DNA of 64,000 nucleotides. Origin: CAVUAF01 sp963739375 (GTDB lineage Bacteria; Acidobacteriota; Terriglobia; Terriglobales; Acidobacteriaceae). The notes below the pieces were generated by a model, which made no database searches, was not told where the DNA came from, and worked only from the letters and a program-made list of their open reading frames with translations. Where the stretch lies: the NCBI GenBank assembly GCA_963739375.1, contig CAVUAF010000023.1:62001-126000 (forward strand). The letters run 5' to 3'. The position numbers were made by a program, and so were the translations under genes. Shown one piece after another: positions 49,741 through 57,214 of the stretch (the stretch's first letter is position 1; every line of letters starts with the position of its first letter).

Positions 49741-49846
49741 ATTCGCTATTCGCTATTGGCTATTCGCTATTGGCTATTCGTCACGGGGAGGCCGGCCGTC
49801 CTTTTTTCAATAACGAATAGCCAATAACCATTAGCCAATAAGCCTA
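49741..49846. repeat. Facing 7-bp arrays, empty (ATTSGCT / AGCCAAT units)
   Basis: Left arm 49741-49782: ATTCGCT twice, ATTGGCT, ATTCGCT, ATTGGCT, ATTCGTC. Right arm 49812-49846: AACGAAT, AGCCAAT, AACCATT, AGCCAAT, AAGCCTA. The arms are inverted and the 29-nt loop holds no gene. It sits between cofH and cofE, and the cofE stop codon lies in the last unit. Confidence 0.88.
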
Positions 49847-50599
49847 CCGGAACAGGTCGCGCGTCCGCGGGCGGAGGATCTGGCGGGCCGCACCGCGGGC
49901 GGGCTCGTACCGGAAGCCTCGAATGATACACGCAGGTGTGCGCCCGAGTTTTCCGCAGGCCAGGCCGGCCAGGCAGGCTAGTTCGTCGGCCACGCACTCG
50001 GCGGTAGCGTGCAGGGTGTAGCCATGCGGATCGCGGCGCCCGCGGTAGTCGTGCAGCGGGCGCAGGCCGGCGACGCCGAGCGCCGCCTCGGTCAGCCCTT
50101 CGCGCCACGGACGCCCGAAGCTGTCGGCGATGATGACCGGGATGTGCCTGCCGGTGCGGCGCTGCAGCGCCTGGTGGAGGCGGCGGGCGGAGGCATCGGG
50201 ATCGAGCGGCAGCAGCACCGCGCTCACGCCGCCGTCCACGTTGGAGAGGTCCACGCCGCTGTTGGCGCAGATGAAGCCGTGCCGCGTCTCGGTGATGAGC
50301 ACGCCGTGGCCGCTGCGCACCACGCACCGGGCCTCGCGCAGCACCAGCTCGATGAGCCGCGCATCGTGCTGCCAGCGCCGCGCCCAGCGGCGCGCCCGCG
50401 GCGAAGGCGTGACCTCGGCCAGCCGCACGATGCGCCCTTCCGCCTTGGAGACGATCTTGTGCTTCACCACCAGGACATCGCCGGCGCGCAGGCGCCGGCG
50501 CTGCCCGGCCAGCGCGGCGAGCAGGAGGTCGGGCAAGCGATCGCCGGGGCTGACCTCGGGCAGGCCGCGGATCGGGATGGCTTCGATGCGTGCGCTCAC
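49844..50599 (-). CDS. cofE: F420-0:gamma-glutamyl ligase
   Basis: A 251-residue CofE-family ligase. It adds glutamates to F420-0 using GTP. Family signs: 'GDVLVVKHKIVSKAEGRIV', the metal-binding 'GFICANSGVDLSNVDGG', 'PVIIADSFGRPWREG' and 'GVAGLRPLHDYRG'. It starts at a GTG overlapping the cofC stop (GTGA, 50596-50599). No C-terminal FbiB-type flavin domain is attached, so this is the short, archaeal-like form. Its stop codon abuts an empty heptamer element. Confidence 0.93.
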   Translation of the reverse strand: MSARIEAIPIRGLPEVSPGDRLPDLLLAALAGQRRRLRAGDVLVVKHKIVSKAEGRIVRLAEVTPSPRARRWARRWQHDARLIELVLREARCVVRSGHGVLITETRHGFICANSGVDLSNVDGGVSAVLLPLDPDASARRLHQALQRRTGRHIPVIIADSFGRPWREGLTEAALGVAGLRPLHDYRGRRDPHGYTLHATAECVADELACLAGLACGKLGRTPACIIRGFRYEPARGAARQILRPRTRDLFR

Positions 50600-51258
50600 G
50601 TTGCCATTGGTTGCGCGGCGCGCAGGCGCTCCGCCACACCCCACTCCACGAGCAACTGCTGCGCCCGCGAGGCGACCGGTCGCGCCAGCAATTCCTCGAC
50701 ATCGGCGGCGCGGTCAATGTCCACCGCGATCCCCGGCAGGTTGAGCACCACCGCCGCCTGGCCGGTGGCGGCGGCCGCGCGCAGGTGCGGCTGAAAGCTG
50801 TCGTCGCCGAAACGCAGCGGGAAGAGGCCGGCGGGGCGGCGGAAGATGGCATTGGAGCCGCGCCACTTCCAGTCCGGCGCCAGCACCGCGCCACGCGCCG
50901 GCGCCGCCGCCAGCACGGTGGCGATCTCCGCCGCCGTCACCAGCGGCGCGTCGCCGGGAATCACCAGGGTCCACGCGCAGCCGCGCTCCCCGCAAACGCG
51001 TGTCGCCATCTCGATGGCGGCGGTCTCGCCCTTTTCTTCTTCGTCCGGAATCACGCCGAAGCCGTAGCGTGCCGCCAGTGCGGTGGCGAATTCGTCCGCG
51101 GTGACCAGCGCCACCGGCGGCGCCGGACGCATCTGGCCCACCGCCGCGAGCACGTCCTCCAGCATGGCCTGGGCCAGCGCCTGGCGCTCTTCCGGCCCCA
51201 GCAGCGGCGCGAGGCGCTGCTTGGCGCTGCGTTGCGACTTGACGGGAACCAGAATCAC
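50596..51258 (-). CDS. cofC: 2-phospholactate (or PEP) guanylyltransferase
   Basis: A 220-residue CofC-family nucleotidyltransferase. The 'ILVPVKSQRSAKQRLAPLL' opening, 'WTLVIPGDAPLVTAAEI' (catalytic Asp) and 'GAVLAPDWKWRGSNAIFRRP' are characteristic. It activates 2-phospholactate or phosphoenolpyruvate with GTP for F420 assembly. It starts at a GTG at 51258 with GGAGGGG upstream. It heads the operon cofC-cofE-cofH-npdG. CofD, which joins this product to FO, is not in the window. Confidence 0.92.
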   Translation of the reverse strand: MILVPVKSQRSAKQRLAPLLGPEERQALAQAMLEDVLAAVGQMRPAPPVALVTADEFATALAARYGFGVIPDEEEKGETAAIEMATRVCGERGCAWTLVIPGDAPLVTAAEIATVLAAAPARGAVLAPDWKWRGSNAIFRRPAGLFPLRFGDDSFQPHLRAAAATGQAAVVLNLPGIAVDIDRAADVEELLARPVASRAQQLLVEWGVAERLRAAQPMAT

Positions 51259-51361
51259 TGCCCCTCCGGGAAGGGATGCAGTTTACACCGGACAAATTGC
51301 CGGGAATGCCGTTAACAGCTGCCCCTCCCCGGCGTCCTGCAAGACCAGAAGGAGAAAACGA

Positions 51362-52063
51362 ATGAACTCCCAACGTCTCTCGGTCAGGCCGCTCCTCGCG
51401 TCCTGCGCTGTAGTTTTCTTGCTCGTCTCGGTGGCGCACGCGGGACCGCCGCTGCTCTGCCGCCCCTTTGACATCGGCAACGCGAAGTCGTTGCCGTTCC
51501 CAGGACCTGGATGGAGCACCGTGGACCCAGCTTACGACGTCAACCGCCTGGTCGGCGACACGGAAGCACTGCTGGGGCTGGACACGCCGGTCCTGGTGCG
51601 GATGGAAACGCTGCGCCGGGCCACCATCTACGCCCGGGAGCATCGCGAAGTCGCCGATGCGCTGCTGGCCCGTCTGCAAGCCCGCGTGGCCGCACGCAAG
51701 GGTGGCGATCGCGAGGCCCTGCTGGCCCGCTTTGACCTGGGCTACCTGGTCGAAACCTACCGCCAGGCTGCGGCCATTTCGCGCGGCAGTTCCGAGTCCT
51801 TCTGGCGCTTCCAGCAAGCGGAGCCCAAGGACCTGGACGGCTACGCGCTGGTCGCCCAGGCGATCCAGCAAGGCGGCGGGCCGGAGATGGAGTTTGCCGC
51901 CGCGGTCATTACCGCCGATCACCGCAGCCAGAACTACTTTCAGCATCTGCAGCATGCGCAGGCCGGGGCCAAGTCCGGATCGCTCTTGGCCCGCAACCTG
52001 GAAACGCACTTTGCGCCTGACCTGAAAGCCGCCCGCGCCAGCAACGTCGCGGAGAAGCGGTAA
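51362..52063 (+). CDS. Secreted hypothetical protein
   Basis: A 233-residue exported protein. The signal peptide is MNSQRLSVRPLLASCAVVFLLVSVAHA. The mature part is largely helical, opening with 'GPPLLCRPFDIGNAKSLPFPG' and followed by repeated helices (DTEALLGLDTPVLVRMETLR; 'REVADALLARLQARVAARKGG'). AAGGAGA precedes the ATG. A hairpin candidate terminator follows at 52106. It reads towards the amidase gene. I do not recognise the family. Confidence 0.78.
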   Translation: MNSQRLSVRPLLASCAVVFLLVSVAHAGPPLLCRPFDIGNAKSLPFPGPGWSTVDPAYDVNRLVGDTEALLGLDTPVLVRMETLRRATIYAREHREVADALLARLQARVAARKGGDREALLARFDLGYLVETYRQAAAISRGSSESFWRFQQAEPKDLDGYALVAQAIQQGGGPEMEFAAAVITADHRSQNYFQHLQHAQAGAKSGSLLARNLETHFAPDLKAARASNVAEKR

Positions 52064-52105
52064 ACCCGGAGCATCCCTGCCCGCCCCCGCCGGTGCAGTC
52101 ATCGA

Positions 52106-52145
52106 GGCCGCGCCATCGCAAAAATCCCCGCGATGCGCGGCCTTT
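52106..52145 (+). terminator. Hairpin after the secreted hypothetical gene
   Basis: GGCCGCGCCATCGC pairs with GCGATGCGCGGCC (one bulge) around a 10-nt loop, then TTT. The T-run is short, so it is a weak terminator or other hairpin. It lies about 40 nt after the stop codon. Confidence 0.55.
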
Positions 52146-52191
52146 CCCCGATGTATATTGAGCGGGTTTCCTTCCGTTTCCGGAGGTCCCC

Positions 52192-53097
52192 ATGCCCCGC
52201 ATTGTCCGTTGCGGACTCATCCAGGCGAGCAATCCGCTCGGCCCTGAGCGTGGCCTGCCCGCAATCAAGAAGGCCATGATCGAGAAGCACGTCAAGTTCA
52301 TCGAGCAGGCGGCGAAGAAGCGGGTCCAGGTGCTCTGCCTGCAGGAGCTGTTCTACGGCCCCTACTTCTGCGCCGAGCAGGACGCAAAGTGGTATCACCT
52401 GACCGAGCCGGTGCCTGACGGACCCACGGTGAAGCTGATGCAGAAGCTGGCCGCGCAAGCACCGCATGGTGATCGTGGTCCCGGTCTATGAGGAGGAGAT
52501 GACCGGCTTCTACTACAACACCGCCGCCGTCATCGACGCCGACGGCCGCTATCTCGGCAAGTACCGCAAGAACCACATCCCGCACTGCCATCCCGGCTTC
52601 TGGGAGAAGTTCTATTTCACGCCCGGGAACCTGGCTATCCCGTCTTCGAGACGACGTACGCGAAGCGTCGGCGTCTACATCTGCTACGACCGGCACTTCC
52701 CCGAGGGCGCGCGCATCCTGGGGCTGAACGGGGCGGAGATCGTCTTCAACCCGTCGGCTACGGTGGCCGGCCTGTCGCGAGTACCTGTGGGAGCTCGAGC
52801 AGCCGGCGCACGCGGTGGCGAACCAGTACTTCGTCGGCGCCATCAACCGCGTCGGGCGCGAGACGCCGTGGAACATCGGCGAGTTCTACGGCAAGAGCTA
52901 CTTCTGCAACCCGCGCGGCAAGATCGTGGCCCAGGCTTCGCGCGACAAGGACGAACTACGTGGTGGCCGACCTCGATCTCGACCTGATCGAGGAAGTGCG
53001 GCGCACCTGGCAGTTCTTCCGCGACCGCCGGCCCGACAGCTACGAACCGATTACGGCCCACAGCGGCCGCGGGCGTTCAGCCAGCGCGGCGGACTAA
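52192..53097 (+). CDS. Nitrilase-family N-carbamoyl amidase (about five frameshifts)
   Basis: About 300 residues when frames are joined. It begins MPRIVRCGLIQASNPLGPER. The catalytic triad is visible: Glu in 'VLCLQELFYGPYFC', Lys in 'LGKYRKNHIPH' and Cys in 'VGVYICYDRHFPEGARI'. 'HAVANQYFVGAINRVGRE' and the closing 'WQFFRDRRPDSYEPIT' also fit beta-ureidopropionase or N-carbamoylputrescine amidase-like enzymes. The context with hydantoinase and aminotransferase favours N-carbamoyl-beta-alanine hydrolysis to beta-alanine, CO2 and NH3. Indels lie near 52455, 52630, 52668, 52780 and 52950; they leave no in-frame stops, so sequencing error is likely. Confidence 0.85.
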
Positions 53098-53100
53098 ACC

Positions 53101-53135
53101 AGTTTCGAGTTTCAAGTTTCGAGTTTCGAGTTTCG
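53101..53135 (+). repeat. Left heptamer array, locus 2 (AGTTTCG units)
   Basis: Five 7-bp units: AGTTTCG, AGTTTCA, AGTTTCG, AGTTTCG, AGTTTCG. It starts 3 nt after the amidase stop and ends 8 nt before the four-helix-bundle start codon. The facing array is at 53546-53573. Confidence 0.9.
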
Positions 53136-53143
53136 AGCAACGG

Positions 53144-53536
53144 ATGGCACACTCATATAAAGAATTGCTCGTGTGGCAAAAGGCGAAGGACCTTGCGACT
53201 GAGGTCTACCGTGCCACCGAGCAATTTCCTGCTCGCGAAGTTTACGGCCTCACCTCGCAAGTCAGGCGCGCCGCGGTATCGGTTCCGTCGAATATTGCAG
53301 AGGGTCAAGGCCGCGTCACGCAAGGCGAGTTCTATCAATTTCTCGGACAGGCTCGCGGGTCGCTGCTCGAACTCGAAACGCAGCTTTCTATTGCTTACGA
53401 TCTCGGCTACCTAGACAAGCAGACATTCGAGCGCCTCGAAACGAAGGTTGCCGAAGTTCTGCGGATGCTCAATGGTCTGATGGATTCAGTCAGGCCGCGA
53501 CGTGGAGTTCGTGTAACGGCCGCTGCAGATTCCTGA
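53144..53536 (+). CDS. Four-helix-bundle (S23/Avd-like) protein, locus 2
   Basis: A 130-residue all-helical protein of the same family as the gene at 23255-23626. Shared parts: 'SYKELLVWQKAKDLA', 'FPAREVYGL', RAAVSVPSNIAEGQ, 'FLGQARGSLLELETQ' and a final amphipathic helix; the tail beyond residue 115 is different and basic. It lies between two facing heptamer arrays whose unit sequence (AGTTTCG) differs from that at locus 1 (GTTCTCG). No clear Shine-Dalgarno is present before the ATG at 53144. Not linked to a reverse transcriptase or rRNA gene here. Confidence 0.9.
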   Translation: MAHSYKELLVWQKAKDLATEVYRATEQFPAREVYGLTSQVRRAAVSVPSNIAEGQGRVTQGEFYQFLGQARGSLLELETQLSIAYDLGYLDKQTFERLETKVAEVLRMLNGLMDSVRPRRGVRVTAAADS

Positions 53537-53545
53537 TTTGAAGTG

Positions 53546-53573
53546 CTTGAAACTCGAAACTTGAAACTCGAAA
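53546..53573 (+). repeat. Right heptamer array, locus 2 (CTYGAAA units)
   Basis: Four 7-bp units: CTTGAAA, CTCGAAA, CTTGAAA, CTCGAAA. They are the reverse complement of the left-arm unit. It ends 3 nt before the aminotransferase start codon, so that gene has the array where its ribosome-binding site should be. Confidence 0.9.
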
Positions 53574-53576
53574 CTT

Positions 53577-54893
53577 ATGATGAAACCAAGCGAAGTCATC
53601 CAAAAGCACAAGCAGTACATCTTCCCGTCGGTCTCGCTGTATTACACCGATCCGCTGGTCACCGACCATGCCGCCATGCAGTACCTGTGGGACGCCGAGG
53701 GCAAGCGGTACCTCGACTTCTTCGGCGGCATCGTGACCATCTCGGTGGGGCACTGCAATCCCCGCGTGACCAGCAAAATCAAGGCGCAGGTGGACAAGCT
53801 GCAGCACGCTTCCACGGTCTTCCCCAACGAAGCCATCGTCACGCTGGCGGAGAAGATCGCGCAGATCACTCCCGGCGAGATCTCGCAGAGCTTCTTCACC
53901 AACAGCGGCACCGAAGCCGACGAGACCGCGGTCCAGCTGGCGCGCGTCCACACCGGCAGCATGGAAATCGTCGCCCTGCGGCACGGCTACAGCGGGCGCT
54001 CGCAACTGGCCCAGGGGCTCACCGGCCACGCCCCGTGGCGCAAGTCGCTGCCCGGCACCTACGGCATCGTGCACGCCATCAATCCCTACTGCTACCGCTG
54101 CCCGTTCGGCGCCACGCCCGACAGGTGCGGGCTGGAGTGCGCCAAGGACGTGGAGGCGGTCATCCAGACCACCACCTCGGGTCAGATTGCGGGCTTCCTC
54201 GCCGAGCCCATCCAGGGCGTCGGCGGCTTCATCACGCCCCCCAAGGACTATTTCAAGATCGTTTTCAAGATCGTGAAGAACTACGGCGGGCTGTTTATCT
54301 CCGACGAGGTGCAGACCGGCTGGGGCCGCACCGGCAAGAAGTGGTTCGGGATCGAGCAGTGGGAGGTCACGCCCGACATCATCACCGCGGCCAAGGGCCT
54401 GGGGAACGGCGTGCCCATCGGCCTGACCGCCACCACGCCGCAGATCGCCGCCAGCTTCAAGGGTCTGCAGATTTCCACCTTCGGCGGCAATCCGGTGACC
54501 TCGGTCGCGGCCAAGGCGGTGATCGACATCATCGAAGAAGACCGCCTGATGGACAACGCCGCGGTGGTCGGCAGCTACTTCCGCGAGAAGCTGGAGGAGT
54601 TGCAGGCCAAGCACGCGCTTATCGGCGACGTGCGCGGCATGGGCCTGATGCAGGCGCTGGAACTGGTCAAAGACCGCACCACCAAGGAGCCGGCGCCGCA
54701 GGAGACCAACCGGATGATGGACGAGGCGCGGCGCGAGGGCCTGCTGATCGGGAAAGGCGGGTTGCACGGCAACGTGATTCGCATGTCGCCGCCGCTGAAC
54801 ATCAGCAAGGCTGACGTGGATGAAGCCGCCCGCTGCCTCGACCGCGCCCTCACCCGCGTCGCGCAGCCGGCCATGGCGGGTGCCACGGCGTAA
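53577..54893 (+). CDS. Class III aminotransferase (beta-alanine / AGXT2-like)
   Basis: A 438-residue PLP enzyme, cytosolic. Motifs: 'YLWDAEGKRYLDFFGGI', 'FFTNSGTEADETAVQLAR', 'FLAEPIQGVGGFITPP', the 'LFISDEVQTGWGRTG' Asp, and the PLP lysine in 'IITAAKGLGNGVPIG'. The overall form is like alanine-glyoxylate aminotransferase 2. In context it would convert beta-alanine from the amidase into malonate semialdehyde. MMKPSEV is the likely start (53577 or 53580). It is convergent with dacB, with five palindromic repeats between them. Confidence 0.9.
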   Translation: MMKPSEVIQKHKQYIFPSVSLYYTDPLVTDHAAMQYLWDAEGKRYLDFFGGIVTISVGHCNPRVTSKIKAQVDKLQHASTVFPNEAIVTLAEKIAQITPGEISQSFFTNSGTEADETAVQLARVHTGSMEIVALRHGYSGRSQLAQGLTGHAPWRKSLPGTYGIVHAINPYCYRCPFGATPDRCGLECAKDVEAVIQTTTSGQIAGFLAEPIQGVGGFITPPKDYFKIVFKIVKNYGGLFISDEVQTGWGRTGKKWFGIEQWEVTPDIITAAKGLGNGVPIGLTATTPQIAASFKGLQISTFGGNPVTSVAAKAVIDIIEEDRLMDNAAVVGSYFREKLEELQAKHALIGDVRGMGLMQALELVKDRTTKEPAPQETNRMMDEARREGLLIGKGGLHGNVIRMSPPLNISKADVDEAARCLDRALTRVAQPAMAGATA

Positions 54894-54908
54894 CGACGAA
54901 ACGCGGCG

Positions 54909-55440
54909 CCTGCAAAAACATCCCGAGCGCAGCGAGGGAGCCCTACCTGACCCGAACGGATCGGGCGCAATAGGGCTCCCTCGTCGCTGCGCTCCTCGGG
55001 ATGTTTTAAGAGGGCCTGCAAAAACATCCCGAGCGCAGCGAGGGAGCCCTACCTGACCCGAACGGATCGGGCGCAATAGGGCTCCCTCGTCGCTGCGCTC
55101 CTCGGGATGTTTTGAGAGGGCCTGCAAAAACATCCCGAGCGCAGCGAGGGAGCCCTACCTGACCCGAACGGATCGGGCGCAATAGGGCTCCCTCGTCGCT
55201 TCCGCTCCTCGGGATGTTTTAAGAGGGCCTGTAAAAACATCCCGAGCGCAGCGAGCGAGCCCTACATGACCCGAACGGATCAGGCGCAATAGGGCTCCCT
55301 CGTCGCTGCGCTCCTCGGGATGTTTTAAGAGGGCCTGCAAAAACATCCCGAGCGCAGCGAGGGAGCCCTACCTGACCCAAACGGTTTGGGTGGAGTAGGG
55401 CTCCCTCGTCGCTTCCGCTCCTCGGGATGTTTTAAGAGGG
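54909..55440. repeat. Five tandem 106-107 bp palindromic units between convergent genes
   Basis: Units start at 54909, 55015, 55121, 55228 and 55334. Each holds CATCCCGAGCGCAGCGAG and its inverted copy, inner arms GGGAGCCCTA/TAGGGCTCCC, and a central hairpin. The A-run at one end and TTTT at the other make each unit look like a bidirectional terminator. In unit 5 the central hairpin changes from CCCGA/TCGGG to CCCAAA/TTTGGG, keeping the pairing. Confidence 0.93.
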
Positions 55441-55441
55441 C

Positions 55442-57061
55442 CTACTGCCCCGCGCTCTTCGCCTTCGCCGGGGCCGACGGCTGGTCGCTGACGATTTCAT
55501 CCACCACGCTGTCGATGGCTTCCAGGGCGCGGCGTCCACGCAGGTTGTGATTGTTCGAAATGATGCTGAACGCCACGTTCTCCCCGCTCAGCGTCTTGGC
55601 ATAGCCGCTCAGGGCATTGACGTGGCCCAACGAGCCGGTCTTCCCCCACACCCGGTTCTGCGCCGGCGAATTCTTGAAGCGGTCGGCCAGCGAGCCGTCC
55701 GTGCCCGCCGCCGGCAGCAGGTCCTGGAAGGTGGCATAGAAGGGCTGCGACGCGATGTACTTCAGCAGCTTCACCACCGCATGCGGCGTGACCAGGTTCT
55801 GCCGCGAGAGTCCCGAGCCGTCGTAGAAGACGTACTCATCCGACTGGATCCCCGCCTGCGACAGGAAGCCGTGCACCACCTCGAGCCCCGCCTCGATGGT
55901 GCCGGCATTCCCTTTCTCCCGCCCCAGCAGGCGCAGCGTGAGCTCGGCGTGCAGGTTCTGGCTGACCTTGTTGATCACCCGCAGGTCTTGCAGCAGCGGC
56001 TGTGACTCGTAGCTGGCCAGCACCACCGGCCGCGTAGTCGCGAAGCCGTTCATGCTGGCGTCGCTGCCGCCGCCATTGGCGGCTGCGGTAGTGGTCACGG
56101 TGATGGTGTTCAGTCCGGCCAACTCGGTGTGGCGCGTGCGCGAGCGCCCGTACACGGTGACGCCCCTCTGCTCCAGCAGCGAGCGGAAGAGCTGCGCCGC
56201 GAAGTTTGCCGGGTCTTCGATGGCCAGCACGCGGTGCGCCCCGTTGCTGTCCTGCGGGATGTTGCCCCACAGCGTGATCTGGTTGGCGCCGGGCTCGCGG
56301 GAGACGTAGATGCGCTCCTCGGTGTGCGCCGGCATGGTGATGATGCGGTTGTCGAGCCGGTAGTAGTCGGGGAACGGCGTCATGCTGAGGAAGGCGCGGT
56401 CGCCGGCGCGGTCCGCCGGCATGATGTTCAGGAACAGCACGTTGTCGTTGATGGTGAGGGCGGAAACCGGCGCGCCCCACTCCCAGACCAGGTCGTCCGC
56501 GGTCCAGCCTTCGCCGTAGCGCTCGAAGGCGTACCAGGAATCATCCCCCACCACGTCGCCGTCTACGTATTTCAGGCCCTTCTGCACCAGCTGGTCGGCG
56601 AGGTCTTCCAGCACCTTGACCGCGGGCAGCTTGCGCTCGGTGCGCAGGTTGTAGGGCAAGGTGCGACCGCTGAGGTTGGGGTCGCCGCGCCCCACCAGCG
56701 ACAAGTCGCCGGTGAGCCGCCCGTATTTGTCGATGCCGCCCGCGCTCTCGACCGTGGTGCGGTACTTGTAGTCGGGGCCGATCAGGGCCAGCGCCGCCGA
56801 AGTGGTGAACAGCTTGGTGTTCGACGCCGGCGTAAACAGCTTGTCGGCATTGCGCGTGTAGAGCGTGCGGCCACTGTCGAGCGATACCACTTCAATGCCC
56901 CAGAAGCCGCGCGCCACGTCGGGCTGCTCCAGCAAGCGCTCGATGCGCGCGCTCAGCGGCAGGACTTTGGGTTTGGGTTTGGCCTTGGCTTCGGCGGCGA
57001 TACCGTTCAGCGCCAGCAGAACGACGAAGAAACGACAGAGAAGTGCGGCTCGACGGGACAT
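55442..57061 (-). CDS. dacB: D-alanyl-D-alanine carboxypeptidase / endopeptidase (PBP4-type)
   Basis: A 539-residue penicillin-binding protein of class C, type 4, acting on peptidoglycan in the periplasm. The signal peptide is within MSRRAALLCRFFVVLLALNG. The catalytic motifs are S-N-T-K (residues 80-83), the S-x-N-like 'YDGSGLSRQNL' and 'VWGKTGSLGH' near the C terminus. A large domain-II insert lies between them. The ATG at 57061 is chosen because it begins the signal peptide. The stop directly abuts the tandem palindromes. It is divergent from folP. Confidence 0.93.
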   Translation of the reverse strand: MSRRAALLCRFFVVLLALNGIAAEAKAKPKPKVLPLSARIERLLEQPDVARGFWGIEVVSLDSGRTLYTRNADKLFTPASNTKLFTTSAALALIGPDYKYRTTVESAGGIDKYGRLTGDLSLVGRGDPNLSGRTLPYNLRTERKLPAVKVLEDLADQLVQKGLKYVDGDVVGDDSWYAFERYGEGWTADDLVWEWGAPVSALTINDNVLFLNIMPADRAGDRAFLSMTPFPDYYRLDNRIITMPAHTEERIYVSREPGANQITLWGNIPQDSNGAHRVLAIEDPANFAAQLFRSLLEQRGVTVYGRSRTRHTELAGLNTITVTTTAAANGGGSDASMNGFATTRPVVLASYESQPLLQDLRVINKVSQNLHAELTLRLLGREKGNAGTIEAGLEVVHGFLSQAGIQSDEYVFYDGSGLSRQNLVTPHAVVKLLKYIASQPFYATFQDLLPAAGTDGSLADRFKNSPAQNRVWGKTGSLGHVNALSGYAKTLSGENVAFSIISNNHNLRGRRALEAIDSVVDEIVSDQPSAPAKAKSAGQ

Positions 57062-57145
57062 ACAGGTGACTTGATTGTAGCGCCAAGCCCACGGCGAGAG
57101 AAGCAGGAACGCATCTTCACGGCGGCAACTGGCATGGACGCCGGT

Positions 57146-57193
57146 CAATTCGGCAATTCCGCAATTCGGCAGTTCGGCAATTCCACAATCCCG
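57146..57193 (+). repeat. One-sided octamer array (CAATTCGG units)
   Basis: Six 8-bp units: CAATTCGG, CAATTCCG, CAATTCGG, CAGTTCGG, CAATTCCA, CAATCCCG. No facing copy is seen. It sits between dacB and folP. Confidence 0.85.
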
Positions 57194-57214
57194 GTACAAT
57201 CTTCGGTTTCCCGT

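Noticed and set aside
54909..55440. Possible CRISPR array
   Set aside because: Units are contiguous palindromes of about 106 bp with no unique spacers, and no cas gene is present.
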